Made by a program: the position numbers and the translations under genes | Shown here: in pieces, positions 7,056 through 16,056 of the stretch | Layout of the letters: every line of letters begins with the position of its first letter | Position numbering within the stretch: position 1 is the first letter of the stretch | From: Hymenobacter convexus | GTDB lineage: Bacteria; Bacteroidota; Bacteroidia; Cytophagales; Hymenobacteraceae | Assembly: GCF_030580955.1 (NCBI RefSeq) | Contig: NZ_JAUQON010000005.1 | Span: forward strand, 248,001 to 312,000 | DNA: 64,000 bases | Direction of reading: 5' to 3' | The notes under the pieces: model-generated | Told to the model about the DNA's origin: nothing | The model's input: the letters and a program-made list of their open reading frames with translations, nothing else | Databases searched by the model: none

Positions 7056-8393
7056 ATGAAAACTAAGTTTTATGCGCTGCTGCTAGTGCTGTGCGGCGCG
7101 GGGCCGCTGCTGGCCAACAGGGCCGCTGCCCAGGCAGCCACGGTCACCGGCTTTGTGCTGGTGAATGCCGATACCGACCTCGATTTGATAACGCTGACGC
7201 CGGGCATGGTGCTGGATTTGAACGGATTGCCTACGCAAAACCTGAACATCCGGGCCGAGGTCGACTCGCCGGTGGGCAGCGTCACGTTCGCCCTGAGCGG
7301 GGCCCAGGCCCAGGCGGCCACCGAGAACCTGGCGCCGTACGCGCTGTTTTCGGACTTCGGCGGCGACTACTTTGCTTGGACGCCGCCGCTGGGCAGCTAC
7401 GTGCTCACGGCCACGCCCTTCGCGGCGGGCGGCGGCACCGGCCCCGCCGGCACGCCGCTCACCCTGAGCTTTTCGGTAGTGAATTCGGCCCTGGCCGTGA
7501 CCGGGTTTACTTTGGTCAATGCCGACACCGACCTCGATTTAGAAGCCCTGACGGCGGGCATGGTGCTGAATACGAATACGCTGCCCACCCAGCAGCTGAA
7601 CATTCGGGCCAATGCCAACCCCGCCGTCACGGGCAGCGTGGTTTTCAGCCTCAGCGGCCCCGTGGTGTGGACGGCCACGGAAAACGTGGCGCCCTACGCC
7701 TTATTCAGCGACCTGTTGGGTGATTATTTCGGCCAACCGCTTTTGCCGGGCACCTACTCGCTCACGGCCACGCCCTTCAGTGCCCCGGCCGGCGCCGGCG
7801 TGGCCGGCGCCGGCCTCACGCTGAATTTCTCGGTGGTGGCCGCTCCGCTACCGGTGGAGCTGGCGGCCTTCAGCGCCAAAGCCCTGGCCGATGGCCGCGT
7901 GCTGCTGCGCTGGCAAACCGCCAGCGAAACCAACAACCGCGAGTTCGAAATCCAGCGCAGCCTCGACGGGCAACAGTTCAGCCTCATGGGCCGGGTGCCC
8001 GGGCAGGGCAACAGCACCACGCCGCACGACTACGCATTTACGGACCCCGACCCGGCCGCAGACGCTCCCACGCGCTACTACCGGCTGCGGCAGCTCGATT
8101 TCAATGGCACCGCGCACTACTCGCCGGTGCGGGCCGTGGCGGGCAGCCCGGCGCCGGCGGCCTTGCGGCTGCACCCGGCTGGGGCAGGAGAGGTGCAATA
8201 CACGTTTTCGGGGCTACTCACCGGCACCGAATCCGTGCTGCTTTACAACCTGCTGGGGCAATGCCTCGGGCGCTACCCCGTGGGCGCCACCGGGACGGGC
8301 ACGGTGCCGGTGGCGGGCCTGCAGGCGGGCGTTTACGTGCTACACCTGCCCACCCGCGAAGGCCGTTTTACGTGCCGTTTTGTGTTGCCCTAG
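7056..8393 (+). CDS. T9SS-exported protein with two copies of a repeated domain
   Basis: A 445-residue secreted protein. The ATG at 7056 exposes a signal peptide (MKTKFYALLLVLCGAGPLL...AAAQA). Two copies of a domain of about 115 residues follow (about 28-150 and 150-262), each with NADTDLDL, LPT-N/Q-LNIRA, PYALFSD and a closing LT-LSFSV-type strand. Next comes the PLPVELAAFSAKALADGR linker and RWQTASETNNREFEIQRS domain typical of Bacteroidota surface proteins, then a C-terminal sorting domain ending in GVYVLHL and RFTCRFVLP. The same repeated domain occurs three times in the 1560-residue protein at 11109-15791. Function unknown; likely surface-attached or released. Confidence 0.85.
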   Translation: MKTKFYALLLVLCGAGPLLANRAAAQAATVTGFVLVNADTDLDLITLTPGMVLDLNGLPTQNLNIRAEVDSPVGSVTFALSGAQAQAATENLAPYALFSDFGGDYFAWTPPLGSYVLTATPFAAGGGTGPAGTPLTLSFSVVNSALAVTGFTLVNADTDLDLEALTAGMVLNTNTLPTQQLNIRANANPAVTGSVVFSLSGPVVWTATENVAPYALFSDLLGDYFGQPLLPGTYSLTATPFSAPAGAGVAGAGLTLNFSVVAAPLPVELAAFSAKALADGRVLLRWQTASETNNREFEIQRSLDGQQFSLMGRVPGQGNSTTPHDYAFTDPDPAADAPTRYYRLRQLDFNGTAHYSPVRAVAGSPAPAALRLHPAGAGEVQYTFSGLLTGTESVLLYNLLGQCLGRYPVGATGTGTVPVAGLQAGVYVLHLPTREGRFTCRFVLP

Positions 8394-8442
8394 CCCAAAG
8401 TGTCTGCCTACTAATCCCAGCGCTGAATCAGGCAACCACCCC

Positions 8443-8502
8443 GCAAGCAAAACCCCGGTAATGAGCGGCCATACAGCCGCTCATTACCGGGGTTTTGCTT
8501 GC
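8443..8502. terminator. Bidirectional terminator, 27-bp perfect inverted repeat
   Basis: Positions 8443-8469 and 8476-8502 are perfect reverse complements with a 6-base loop (CATACA). The element sits between two convergent genes and has A/T runs on both sides of the GC core, so it can serve both. Confidence 0.92.
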
Positions 8503-8534
8503 GCCGCCAGCTTCAGACTGGCGCACGCCGGTGG

Positions 8535-9482
8535 CTACGCGGCCACCAGCACGTTGGGCGCGGAGCAGAATTCCTGCTCGTACACGGCGGCGATGCCTTC
8601 GCGCAGCCCCGTGTGGTAGTGCCAGCCCATGGCCGTCATGCGGCTCACATCCAGCAGCTTGCGCGGGGTGCCATCGGGCTTGGAGGCGTCGAAGCGGATG
8701 CGGCCCTGGTAGCCGGTTATTTCCTGCAGCAGGCAGGCCAGGTCGCCAATGGAAATGTCCTTGCCCGTGCCAATGTTGACGGGCAGCGCGTCTTCGTAGT
8801 GCAGCATGAGGTGCAGGCAGGCATCGGCCAGGTCGTCGACGTGCAGGAATTCGCGGTAGCAAGCCCCGGTGCCCCAGATTTCCACCTCGGGCTGGCCTTG
8901 CAGGCGGGCTTCGTGGAACTTGCGCAGCAGTGCGGGCAGCACGTGCGAGTTTTGCAGGTCGTAGTTGTCGCCGGGGCCGTAGAGGTTGGTGGGCATCACG
9001 CTGATGAAGCGGCAGCCGTACTGGTCGTGGTAGGCCTCGCAAAGCTTCATGCCCGCGATTTTGGCCACGGCGTAGGGCTCGTTGGTGTGCTCCAGCGGGC
9101 CCGAAAGCAGGTATTCTTCCTTGATGGGCTGCGGGGCCATGCGCGGGTAGATGCACGAGGAGCCCAGGAACAGCAGCTTTTTCACCCCGAAGCGGTGGCT
9201 CAGGCTGATGACGTTGTCCTGAATCAACAGGTTGTCGTGCAGAAAATCGGCCCGGTAGGTGTTGTTGGCCACAATGCCGCCCACCCGGGCAGCGGCCAGC
9301 AGCACGTAATCCGGCTTTTCCTGCGCAAAAAACTCGGCGGTGTCGGCCTGATTGCGCAGGTCCAGCTCCAGAAACGTGCGGGTCACCAGGTTGTGGTAGC
9401 CGGCCTGCGTGAGCCGCCGCACCAGCGCCGAGCCCACCATGCCGCGGTGGCCGGCCACGTAAATTTTAGCGTCCTTTTCCAT
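8535..9482 (-). CDS. fcl: GDP-L-fucose synthase
   Basis: A 315-residue short-chain dehydrogenase/reductase that turns GDP-4-keto-6-deoxymannose into GDP-L-fucose (3,5-epimerisation and NADPH reduction). The N-terminal GHRGMVGSA (11-19) is the GxxGxxG dinucleotide site as seen in this family, AARVGGI and FLGSSCIYP with Ser108/109 follow, and the catalytic pair is Tyr137 and Lys141 in YAVAK. MPTNLYGPGDNYD and EFLHVDDLADA are also diagnostic. Its usual partner, GDP-mannose 4,6-dehydratase (gmd), is not in the window. The alpha-1,2-fucosyltransferase at 32517-33416 is a likely user of its product. Length is normal for the family. Confidence 0.93.
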   Translation of the reverse strand: MEKDAKIYVAGHRGMVGSALVRRLTQAGYHNLVTRTFLELDLRNQADTAEFFAQEKPDYVLLAAARVGGIVANNTYRADFLHDNLLIQDNVISLSHRFGVKKLLFLGSSCIYPRMAPQPIKEEYLLSGPLEHTNEPYAVAKIAGMKLCEAYHDQYGCRFISVMPTNLYGPGDNYDLQNSHVLPALLRKFHEARLQGQPEVEIWGTGACYREFLHVDDLADACLHLMLHYEDALPVNIGTGKDISIGDLACLLQEITGYQGRIRFDASKPDGTPRKLLDVSRMTAMGWHYHTGLREGIAAVYEQEFCSAPNVLVAA

Positions 9483-9587
9483 GCTCGTAAGGGTTTTAGG
9501 GGTGAAAAGATGAACGGGAATAGCCAGCAGCTTGCGCAGCGGCTTAAGTTGACGGATGTGGGGCTACCTCGCCGGGCGGGCGGCGCT

Positions 9588-11066
9588 TCAGTATTTTTCG
9601 AGCCGGCGCACCACCCAGCCGTCGGCTGATTGCAATTCGATGAGGTAGCAGCCCGGCGCCAGGCCCGCGAGCGGCACGGTGGCCGTGCCGTTGGCCAGGC
9701 GGCCCTGCGCCACCAGCTGGCCCAGGGGCGTGCGCACGCGGTAGGCCGTGGCGGCCGGCCCGGCCAGCACCACCAGCTCCCGGGCCGGGTTCGGAAATAG
9801 GGCTGGCTCGGGAGGGGCCTCGGCCACGGCCACCACGGGCGAAAACGTGGCGGTGCCATCGAAATCAACCTGGCGCAGCCGGTAGTAGAGCTGGCCCGCC
9901 GGGGCGCGCTGGTCGAGGCAGGCGTAAGTGGCGGGCTGCGTGGTGGTGCCCTTGCCCGGCACCGTGGCCACGGTGGCAAAGCTGCTGCCGTTGGCGCTGC
10001 GCTGCACCTCGAAGCGGGCGTTGTTGGATTCGCTGGCCGTGGCCCAGCGCACCTGCACGCCCGCGGCCAGGCGCTGGGCGGCCACCGACACCAGCGCGAC
10101 CGGCAGCGGCGTGCCGCCGCTGAGTTGCTGGTACGCCACGGCCTGCAGCGCCACGGCCCGGGGCGGGGCAATGTCGAGGTCGACGGCGGCCTGCTCGGCG
10201 GGGCCCAGCGTGCGCGGGTCGAGGCCGGTGAGTTGGCCAAACAGCACGCAGGCGCTCAGGTAAGCGCCCCATTTGCTGGCGTGGTGGTTGTCGGAAGCCC
10301 ACAGGTTGAGCCGGCCCGCCGGCGGGCTGAAAGGGTCGCGCAGGGCCACTCCGGTCTGAATGGCCCGCAGCCAGGCGTCGCCCACCGGCGCCACGGCCGC
10401 AAAGTTGCCGTTGGCGGCGGCCAGCTGGAAGTAAGCAGCGTGCAGGTCCTGGGTCATCACCTCCAGGGTAGAGCCCGTGTAGGGTTGGTTGGAGAATTCC
10501 ACAAAATCGGCGCGGGCCCAGGTCTGGAATAAGTAAAGCCGGGCGGCCGGATTGACGATGTGCACGGCTTGCTCCAGCCGGGCAGCGTAGTCGTTGAACA
10601 GCGCCGGCTGGCCGCCCCGTGCCACCGGCACGGGCACCGTGCTTCGTTCCTGCAGCACCACCTGGTCCCACTGGCTTTGCCTGATGATGCCCAGGGCGTG
10701 GGTGTGGTGGTCTTGCAGAATAGCCCCGCCGATGGCTTCGAGGTGCACCTCGTAGTTGAGGCCGGCCTGGGTGGTGAATTTTTTGAAAATGCCCGGAATG
10801 CCGCTCCACGGGCCCGCCGGGCCGCCATCGGGGTCTTCATAGCGCGGGTCGCCGGACGGCCAGCCGGCGTTTTCGTCGATGACGTTTGCCCGGTTATAGG
10901 TCAGCACCGGCTCAAAATTTCCGAGCGTGTAGCTGTTGCCCACAAACAATACCCGCACCTGGCCCTGCGCCAAACCGGCAGAGCTGCCCGCCACGGCCGC
11001 CGCCAGGCCGCCCCGCAGCAGGAGCCGCCGGCTGGCGGCGCGCAAAGAGTGAAACCAATAAAGCAT
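9588..11066 (-). CDS. SGNH-like hydrolase with T9SS sorting domain
   Basis: A 492-residue exported protein. After a signal peptide with an Arg-rich start comes VRVLFVGNSYTLGN, the nucleophile block (GNSYT, Ser) of the SGNH/GDSL-like DUF4886 type. The closing block DNHHASKWGAYL supplies the Asp and His of the catalytic pair. Residues from about 320 hold the PLPVALVSVAAQRLAAGVQVRWATASESNN type linker domain and the end is a T9SS sorting domain (ALFPNPARELVVL ... VVRRLEKY). Such hydrolases often remove acyl or acetyl groups from glycans; the substrate is unknown, but the neighbourhood suggests surface polysaccharide. It is 42 bp from the next upstream gene on the same strand. Confidence 0.82.
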   Translation of the reverse strand: MLYWFHSLRAASRRLLLRGGLAAAVAGSSAGLAQGQVRVLFVGNSYTLGNFEPVLTYNRANVIDENAGWPSGDPRYEDPDGGPAGPWSGIPGIFKKFTTQAGLNYEVHLEAIGGAILQDHHTHALGIIRQSQWDQVVLQERSTVPVPVARGGQPALFNDYAARLEQAVHIVNPAARLYLFQTWARADFVEFSNQPYTGSTLEVMTQDLHAAYFQLAAANGNFAAVAPVGDAWLRAIQTGVALRDPFSPPAGRLNLWASDNHHASKWGAYLSACVLFGQLTGLDPRTLGPAEQAAVDLDIAPPRAVALQAVAYQQLSGGTPLPVALVSVAAQRLAAGVQVRWATASESNNARFEVQRSANGSSFATVATVPGKGTTTQPATYACLDQRAPAGQLYYRLRQVDFDGTATFSPVVAVAEAPPEPALFPNPARELVVLAGPAATAYRVRTPLGQLVAQGRLANGTATVPLAGLAPGCYLIELQSADGWVVRRLEKY

Positions 11067-11108
11067 AAGCGGAAAGCGTGAGAAAAGCGTAAATCCTGGG
11101 CCGCTGCG

Positions 11109-14100
11109 CTACTCGCGCAGCAGCCGCAGCTGGGCCGTGGCGGGACGATGGTCAGGAGTTTGGTAATCAAGCCAAAGCATGTAAAATCCGGTGGTGATGC
11201 CTTGAGGCGCCAGCAGCAACGGGCCACTGCCGCCGTTGGCTGCCAACTCGCCGGAAGCCACCGTGGCCCCCAGCGCCGATAGCACCCGATAGCGCACCGG
11301 CCCCTGCCAGTGGGCGGGCAGCACCAGCCAGAAGTGGCCGTCGGGCGAGGGATTGGGGTAAATCAGCGTCTGGAGAGCCAGCGCCGCGGCGGGCACCGGG
11401 GTGCTGCCGGTGGCCAGGGCCGCGCCGGCGGCCGGCCGCGCCGCCGCGCTGGTCACACTGAAGCTGATGCTAAGCGCCGTGCCCACCGTGCCCGAGGCAT
11501 CGGCGCCCGAGTAGGGCGTGGCCTTCAGGGTATAGCTGCCCACGGGGGGCGTCCAGGCCGGGTAGTCGCCGCCCGAATCGGCCAGCAGCGAGTAGGGCAC
11601 CAGGTTTTCGGTGTGCGTCATGGCCTGTGCCCCGGTCAGGCTAAAGGTCACGCTGCCCACGGTGGCGGGGTTGGTGGTGGCCCGAATGCCCAGGTTGCGG
11701 GTGGGCAGCGTGGCCAGGTTGAGCGTGGCGCCGCTGGCCAAGGGCTGCAGGTCGAGGTCGGTGTCGGCGTTCACCAGCACGAAGCCCGTGACCTGCTGCG
11801 CAGTGAAGGTGGCCGTGATGGTTTTGTTGGCCGTCATCAGCACCGTGAGCGGGTTGGTGGTGCCGGTGGCCGCGCCGCTCCAGCCCCCAAACTGGAAGCC
11901 CGCCGCCGGCGTGGCCGTGAGCGTGACGCTGCTGCCGCTGAGGTAATTGGTGGCGTTCGGGTTTTTCGTGACGGTGCCGCTGCCCACCACGCTCGTCGTG
12001 AGCGTGTAGCGCACGGTGGTGGCCGTGAAGGTGGCCGTGATGGCCTTGTTGGCCGTCATCGTCACGGTCAGCGGATTGGTACTGCCGGTGGCCCCGCCGC
12101 TCCACCCACTGAAAGCGTAGCCCGAAGCCGGGGTGGCCGTGAGCGTCACGGTTGTACCGCTGGCGTAACTGGTCTGATTCGGGTTTTTCGTGACGGTGCC
12201 ACTGCCTGCCACGGTGGTGGTGAGGGTGTACTGCGCTGGCAGCGCGGTGAAGGTGGCCGTAATGGTTTTGTTGGCCGTCATCGTCACGGTCAGTGGGTTG
12301 GTGCTGCCGGTGGCCCCGCCGCTCCACCCACTGAAAGCGTAGCCCGAAGCCGGCGTGGCCGTTAGCGTCACCGTCGTTCCGCTGGCGTAGCTGGTCTGAT
12401 TCGGGTTTTTGGTCACGGAGCCGCTGCCCACGGTGCTCACCGACAGGGTGTAGAGGGTTGGGGCGGCCGTGAAGGTGGCTGTGATGGCCTTATTGGCCGT
12501 CATACTGATGGTCAGCGGGTTGGTGGTGCCGGTGGCATCGCCGCTCCAGCCGCTGAAGGTGTAGCCGGCAGCCGGCGTGGCTGTGAGCGTCACGCTCGTG
12601 CCGCTGGCGTAGCTGGTTTGGTTGGGGTTTTTGCTGATGCTGCCATTGCCCACTATGCTGGTAGTGAGCGTGAACGGTCCCGCCGCCTGGTCTATCACAC
12701 TAAAGCCGACGCTCAGGGGGGGGCCCGCCGTGCCCGTGCCGCCGCCCGCCGTGTAGGGCGTGGCCAGCAGCGTGTAGCTGCCCAGGGCCGGCGTCCAGGC
12801 GTAGTAAGTGCCGGCCGCATCGTCCGAAAACAGCGCGTAGGGCACCACCGACTCGGTCTGGCTGCGGCTGGCCGCACCGCTCAGCGCAAAAACCACGCTG
12901 CCCACGGTGGCGGGGTTGGTATTGGCCCGAATGTTCAGGTTGCGGCTCGGCAGCGTGGCCAGGTTGAGCACCGCCCCGGCAGCCAGGGTCTGGATGTCGG
13001 CCCCCGTGCTGGCGTTCACCAGCGTATAGCTCACCACGCTCTGCGCCGTCGAAATGGCCGTGAACGTGGCCGTGACGGCCTTGTTGGCGTTCATTGTCAG
13101 GGTAAGCGGGTTAGTGCTGCCCGTAGCCGCCCCGCTCCAGCCGCTGAAGGTGTAGCCGGCCGCGGGGGTGGCCGTGAGTGTTACGCTGGTGCCATTGGGG
13201 TAAGTGGCCTGGCTGGGGCTCACGGCCACGCTGCCGTTGCCCACGGTGCTGGTGCTGAGCGTGAACGGCCCGGTGGCCCCGCCGTCCGTCACCGAAAAAC
13301 TAATGGTCAGGGCCTGGCCGGGCGTGCCGGTGCCCCCCGAGGCCGAGTAGGGCATGGCCGTGAGCACATAGCTGCCCACGGGCGGCGTCCAGGGGAAATA
13401 ATTGCCACCATCGTCCGAAAACAGGGCGTACGGCACCACGTTTTCGGTGGCGGCCTGGGTGGCCGCGCCGCTCAGGCTGAACACCACGCTGGCGGTAGTG
13501 GCCGGGTTGGCATTGGCCCGGATATTCAGGTTGCGGGTGGGCAGCGTGGCCAGGTCGAGTACCGCGCCGTTCACCAGCGACTGAATATCGGTATCGGTAT
13601 CGGCATTTATAAGCGTGAAGCTGGTGGCGTTGCAGTCGGGGTTGAGGCGCACTTCCTGGGTGGTGGCCAGGCCCGCGGCATCGGTGACGGTGAGCAGGAT
13701 GCGGTAGTAGTAGGTTTCGGTGCCGCAGCCGTAGGGCACAATGGTGGTGCTGGTCTGGCGGGTGGTGTCAATAGGGTCGGGGTGCTCGTGCGTCTGGTGG
13801 TGCAGAATGGTTTGCCACTGGTAGCTAAGCAGGTGGCCGCTCTGCTCGGCGTCGGTCACGGTGGCGCGAAGTTGGTACACGGTGTTGGCCGTGAGCGGGT
13901 AGAGGGTGCCCGCGGCCGGGCTGGTGATGGTGACCTGCGGTGGCGTGTTGTTGGCCGACACCAGCACCGTGGCCTGGTTGCTCAGCCCCTGGCCGTTGGT
14001 CACGGTCAGGGTCACGGTGTAAGCTTCGGGAGCCGAATTTGGGGTGGTGAAGGTGTGCGCCGGGTTGGCCGCAGAGCTGGTGGTGCCGTCGCCAAAATTC

Positions 14101-15791
14101 CACAAGTAGGTGAGCGAACTGCCGGCCGGGTCGGTGGAATTACTGCCCGTAAACTGCACCGCCAGCGGACTGGGCCCAAAGGTTTTGTTCACCGAAGCCA
14201 CCGCCACGGGCGGCGTGCCGGTGGTACCGTAGCTGATTTTGCGAATCTCGGAAGGGTAGAAGTTGACGTAAAACAAGCCCGTTTCGCCAGGACTGGTGGC
14301 GAAGGCCACCGGCACCGCGCCGCTGCCCACAAAGTCGTTCACGGCGCTGGGCTGGTTGGTGCCGCTCACCGTCAGGCTGCGCACCCAGCCGCCCACGTAG
14401 TCGCCAAAAAAGTAGGTGTTGCGGTACTGCGCCGGCCAGTCGGCATACGGGTAAAACACACCGCCCGTGGCCGCGCTGCCCCCAAACTGCGCCCCGCTCA
14501 CCGGCGAGCCCGCCGCCCCGATATTGACCGTGGCCGCCGTGCCGCCGCTGAAAATGCCCGCGCGCGCCGGTCCGCTGGTGTTGTGGTTCCAGTCGATGAG
14601 CGGACGGGTGTGCACGAAAGTGGGCACGCTGGCTGGCACCGTCTGGGCCGCGTTGCAGGGGTTGGGAAAAGTGGCCGTGCCCGTGGGCGTGGCCTGCGTT
14701 ATCAGGTTTTGGAACGTGAAATACTGCTGCGTGCAGCCGCCGGTGCCAAACAGCGGATTGGGCGCGTCGAGGTTGGCCACGCTGGCGTTTTGGAACACCG
14801 TGAACGGCGTCAGTCCCTCAAACAACGGCCAGCCGCAGTTCACGCGGGGCCGGTCTATCACGTCCACTTCCTCCCAGGTGGCGGCGCCCACGTCGCCGAG
14901 GTAGATGGTGCCGGGGTTGCCGGCCGCCGGGTCGGTGCTGCCGGTGCCGGGCTTCAGCGTCATCCGGAAGGGGTTGCGGAAGCCCAGCGCCCACACCCGC
15001 GAACGGGCCGCGCTGGGATTGGCCGCATCGTAGAATGGGTTGCTGGGCACACCGGCCCCGGTGGCCGGGTTGATGCGCAGAATCTTGCCGTTCAGGCAGT
15101 CCACCAGTTGGGCGCGCAGCGAGCCCACGTTTTCCTTGGCCGTAATAATGCCGTCGGCCAGGGCCTGGGCGGCGTAGCTCAGGTTGTAGTTGCCCATGTC
15201 CTGGAAGGGGTGGGCGCCGTCGCCGGTGGCGATGAGCAGCGTGCCGTCGGTGCCAAAGGCCAGCGCGGCCGTCACGTGGCCGTCGAAGGTGGAGGGGATG
15301 CCGGTGGTTTTGGTGGCGCCCAGCAGCACCAGCCGGCTGGCCGGGTTCACGGTGTAGCCCGTGCCGCTGGGCACGGCCGTATAGCGCGTGAGCCGCCCGA
15401 TGGTGGCGCTGTAGTAGTCGTTGGCGGTGGCGCTGTAGCTGGCCGTGCCGAAGTTGAGCAGGTAGTGGCGGTCTACTACATACAATAGGTAGAAGTAGCC
15501 GTTGGTGTCGAAGTTGGGGTCGAGGGCGAAGCCCAGCAGGCCGTGGTCTTCCCAGGCGCCTACTTCGGGCGAAATATCGAGCATCAGCTGGCGCTGGCCG
15601 TTGGCCACCGTCCACACCCGGCCGGGCCGCTCCCACACAAACATGCGGCTGCCCGTGCTATTGAATGTCAGTCCCACCGCCTCGTCCCAGCCCGCCGACA
15701 CGGTGGTGGAAACAAAGCCCGCCGGCGGCGTTTGGGCGCGCATAGTAGTACTGAATAAGAACAGCAGGAAAAGGAGTAGCGTCGTTTTCAT
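11109..15791 (-). CDS. Large secreted sugar dehydrogenase-like protein with PKD, InlB-type repeats and T9SS domain
   Basis: 1560 residues. The frame runs on to 16064 through a repeat element, but the ATG at 15791 gives the signal peptide MKTTLLLFLLFLFSTTMRAQ and is chosen. Order: glucose/sorbosone dehydrogenase-like beta-propeller (about 25-490: FVWERPGRVW, EDHGLLGFALDP, GDGAHPFQDMGNYN, GFRNPFRM, YLGDVGAATWEEVD), a PKD domain (about 500-620: YLWNFGDGTTSS), a beta-sandwich region, three copies of the NADTD repeated domain shared with the 7056-8393 protein, five InlB B-type repeats (GYTFSGWSG...NKAITATFT), and a T9SS sorting tail. The propeller class uses PQQ to oxidise sugars. The repeats suggest a long surface stalk or glycan-binding arm. 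Confidence 0.85.
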   Translation of the reverse strand: MKTTLLLFLLFLFSTTMRAQTPPAGFVSTTVSAGWDEAVGLTFNSTGSRMFVWERPGRVWTVANGQRQLMLDISPEVGAWEDHGLLGFALDPNFDTNGYFYLLYVVDRHYLLNFGTASYSATANDYYSATIGRLTRYTAVPSGTGYTVNPASRLVLLGATKTTGIPSTFDGHVTAALAFGTDGTLLIATGDGAHPFQDMGNYNLSYAAQALADGIITAKENVGSLRAQLVDCLNGKILRINPATGAGVPSNPFYDAANPSAARSRVWALGFRNPFRMTLKPGTGSTDPAAGNPGTIYLGDVGAATWEEVDVIDRPRVNCGWPLFEGLTPFTVFQNASVANLDAPNPLFGTGGCTQQYFTFQNLITQATPTGTATFPNPCNAAQTVPASVPTFVHTRPLIDWNHNTSGPARAGIFSGGTAATVNIGAAGSPVSGAQFGGSAATGGVFYPYADWPAQYRNTYFFGDYVGGWVRSLTVSGTNQPSAVNDFVGSGAVPVAFATSPGETGLFYVNFYPSEIRKISYGTTGTPPVAVASVNKTFGPSPLAVQFTGSNSTDPAGSSLTYLWNFGDGTTSSAANPAHTFTTPNSAPEAYTVTLTVTNGQGLSNQATVLVSANNTPPQVTITSPAAGTLYPLTANTVYQLRATVTDAEQSGHLLSYQWQTILHHQTHEHPDPIDTTRQTSTTIVPYGCGTETYYYRILLTVTDAAGLATTQEVRLNPDCNATSFTLINADTDTDIQSLVNGAVLDLATLPTRNLNIRANANPATTASVVFSLSGAATQAATENVVPYALFSDDGGNYFPWTPPVGSYVLTAMPYSASGGTGTPGQALTISFSVTDGGATGPFTLSTSTVGNGSVAVSPSQATYPNGTSVTLTATPAAGYTFSGWSGAATGSTNPLTLTMNANKAVTATFTAISTAQSVVSYTLVNASTGADIQTLAAGAVLNLATLPSRNLNIRANTNPATVGSVVFALSGAASRSQTESVVPYALFSDDAAGTYYAWTPALGSYTLLATPYTAGGGTGTAGPPLSVGFSVIDQAAGPFTLTTSIVGNGSISKNPNQTSYASGTSVTLTATPAAGYTFSGWSGDATGTTNPLTISMTANKAITATFTAAPTLYTLSVSTVGSGSVTKNPNQTSYASGTTVTLTATPASGYAFSGWSGGATGSTNPLTVTMTANKTITATFTALPAQYTLTTTVAGSGTVTKNPNQTSYASGTTVTLTATPASGYAFSGWSGGATGSTNPLTVTMTANKAITATFTATTVRYTLTTSVVGSGTVTKNPNATNYLSGSSVTLTATPAAGFQFGGWSGAATGTTNPLTVLMTANKTITATFTAQQVTGFVLVNADTDLDLQPLASGATLNLATLPTRNLGIRATTNPATVGSVTFSLTGAQAMTHTENLVPYSLLADSGGDYPAWTPPVGSYTLKATPYSGADASGTVGTALSISFSVTSAAARPAAGAALATGSTPVPAAALALQTLIYPNPSPDGHFWLVLPAHWQGPVRYRVLSALGATVASGELAANGGSGPLLLAPQGITTGFYMLWLDYQTPDHRPATAQLRLLRE
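11800..13275 (-). repeat. Five InlB B-type repeats inside the large secreted protein
   Basis: Five protein repeats of about 70 residues, each of the form YTLTT-x3-GSG-x2-KNPN...SGTTVTLTATPA-GY-FSGWSG...NPLTVTMTANK-ITATFTA. Copies at about 12010-12230 and 12240-12450 are almost identical at DNA level, the others more diverged, and one copy (about 13055-13270) is separated from the rest by a NADTD domain. This is the pattern of recent duplication of one unit. Confidence 0.8.
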
Positions 15792-15844
15792 GGCGATAGT
15801 GGAAAGGGAAAAGGATGGGTCTATTGGGCCGTCTTGCGGCGCGT

Positions 15845-16052
15845 GGCATCTCGCTCGATTTGTTCTGGCGGGCGCCTCACCCCCCGGCCCCCTCTCCCAA
15901 AGGAGAGGGGGAGCCAGGAGGCTTAAAAAATCACTTTCCGGCTGGCTTGTGTCCCGACTACCCGGAGACCCCGCGCCGCCGTGGCTCCCCCTCTCCCTGA
16001 GGAGAGGGGGCCGGGGGGGGAGGCGCCCGCCAGAACAAATCGAGCGAGATGC
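15845..16052. repeat. Long inverted repeat element, 53-bp arms
   Basis: Positions 15845-15897 and 16000-16052 are reverse complements with one mismatch. The arms start with GGCATCTCGCTCGATTTGTT and run into a C-rich core ending CCCCCTCTCC. Inside lie further short hairpins built from the same CCCTCTCC / GGAGAGGG words. A related core occurs at 17271-17313, so this is a dispersed intergenic repeat family rather than a simple terminator. It lies between the ATP-grasp gene stop and the start of the large dehydrogenase gene and could also act as a transcription barrier. Confidence 0.85.
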
Positions 16053-16056
16053 CTGC

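Noticed and set aside
11800..13275. Regular repeats that might suggest a CRISPR array
   Set aside because: The repeats are about 210 bp long and coding (InlB-type), without short identical repeats and unique spacers.
12618..15488. A 956-codon open frame on the plus strand
   Set aside because: It lies opposite the large secreted protein. Its product is Gly/Arg/His/Val-rich with no domain, the usual shadow of a GC-rich, repeat-rich gene.
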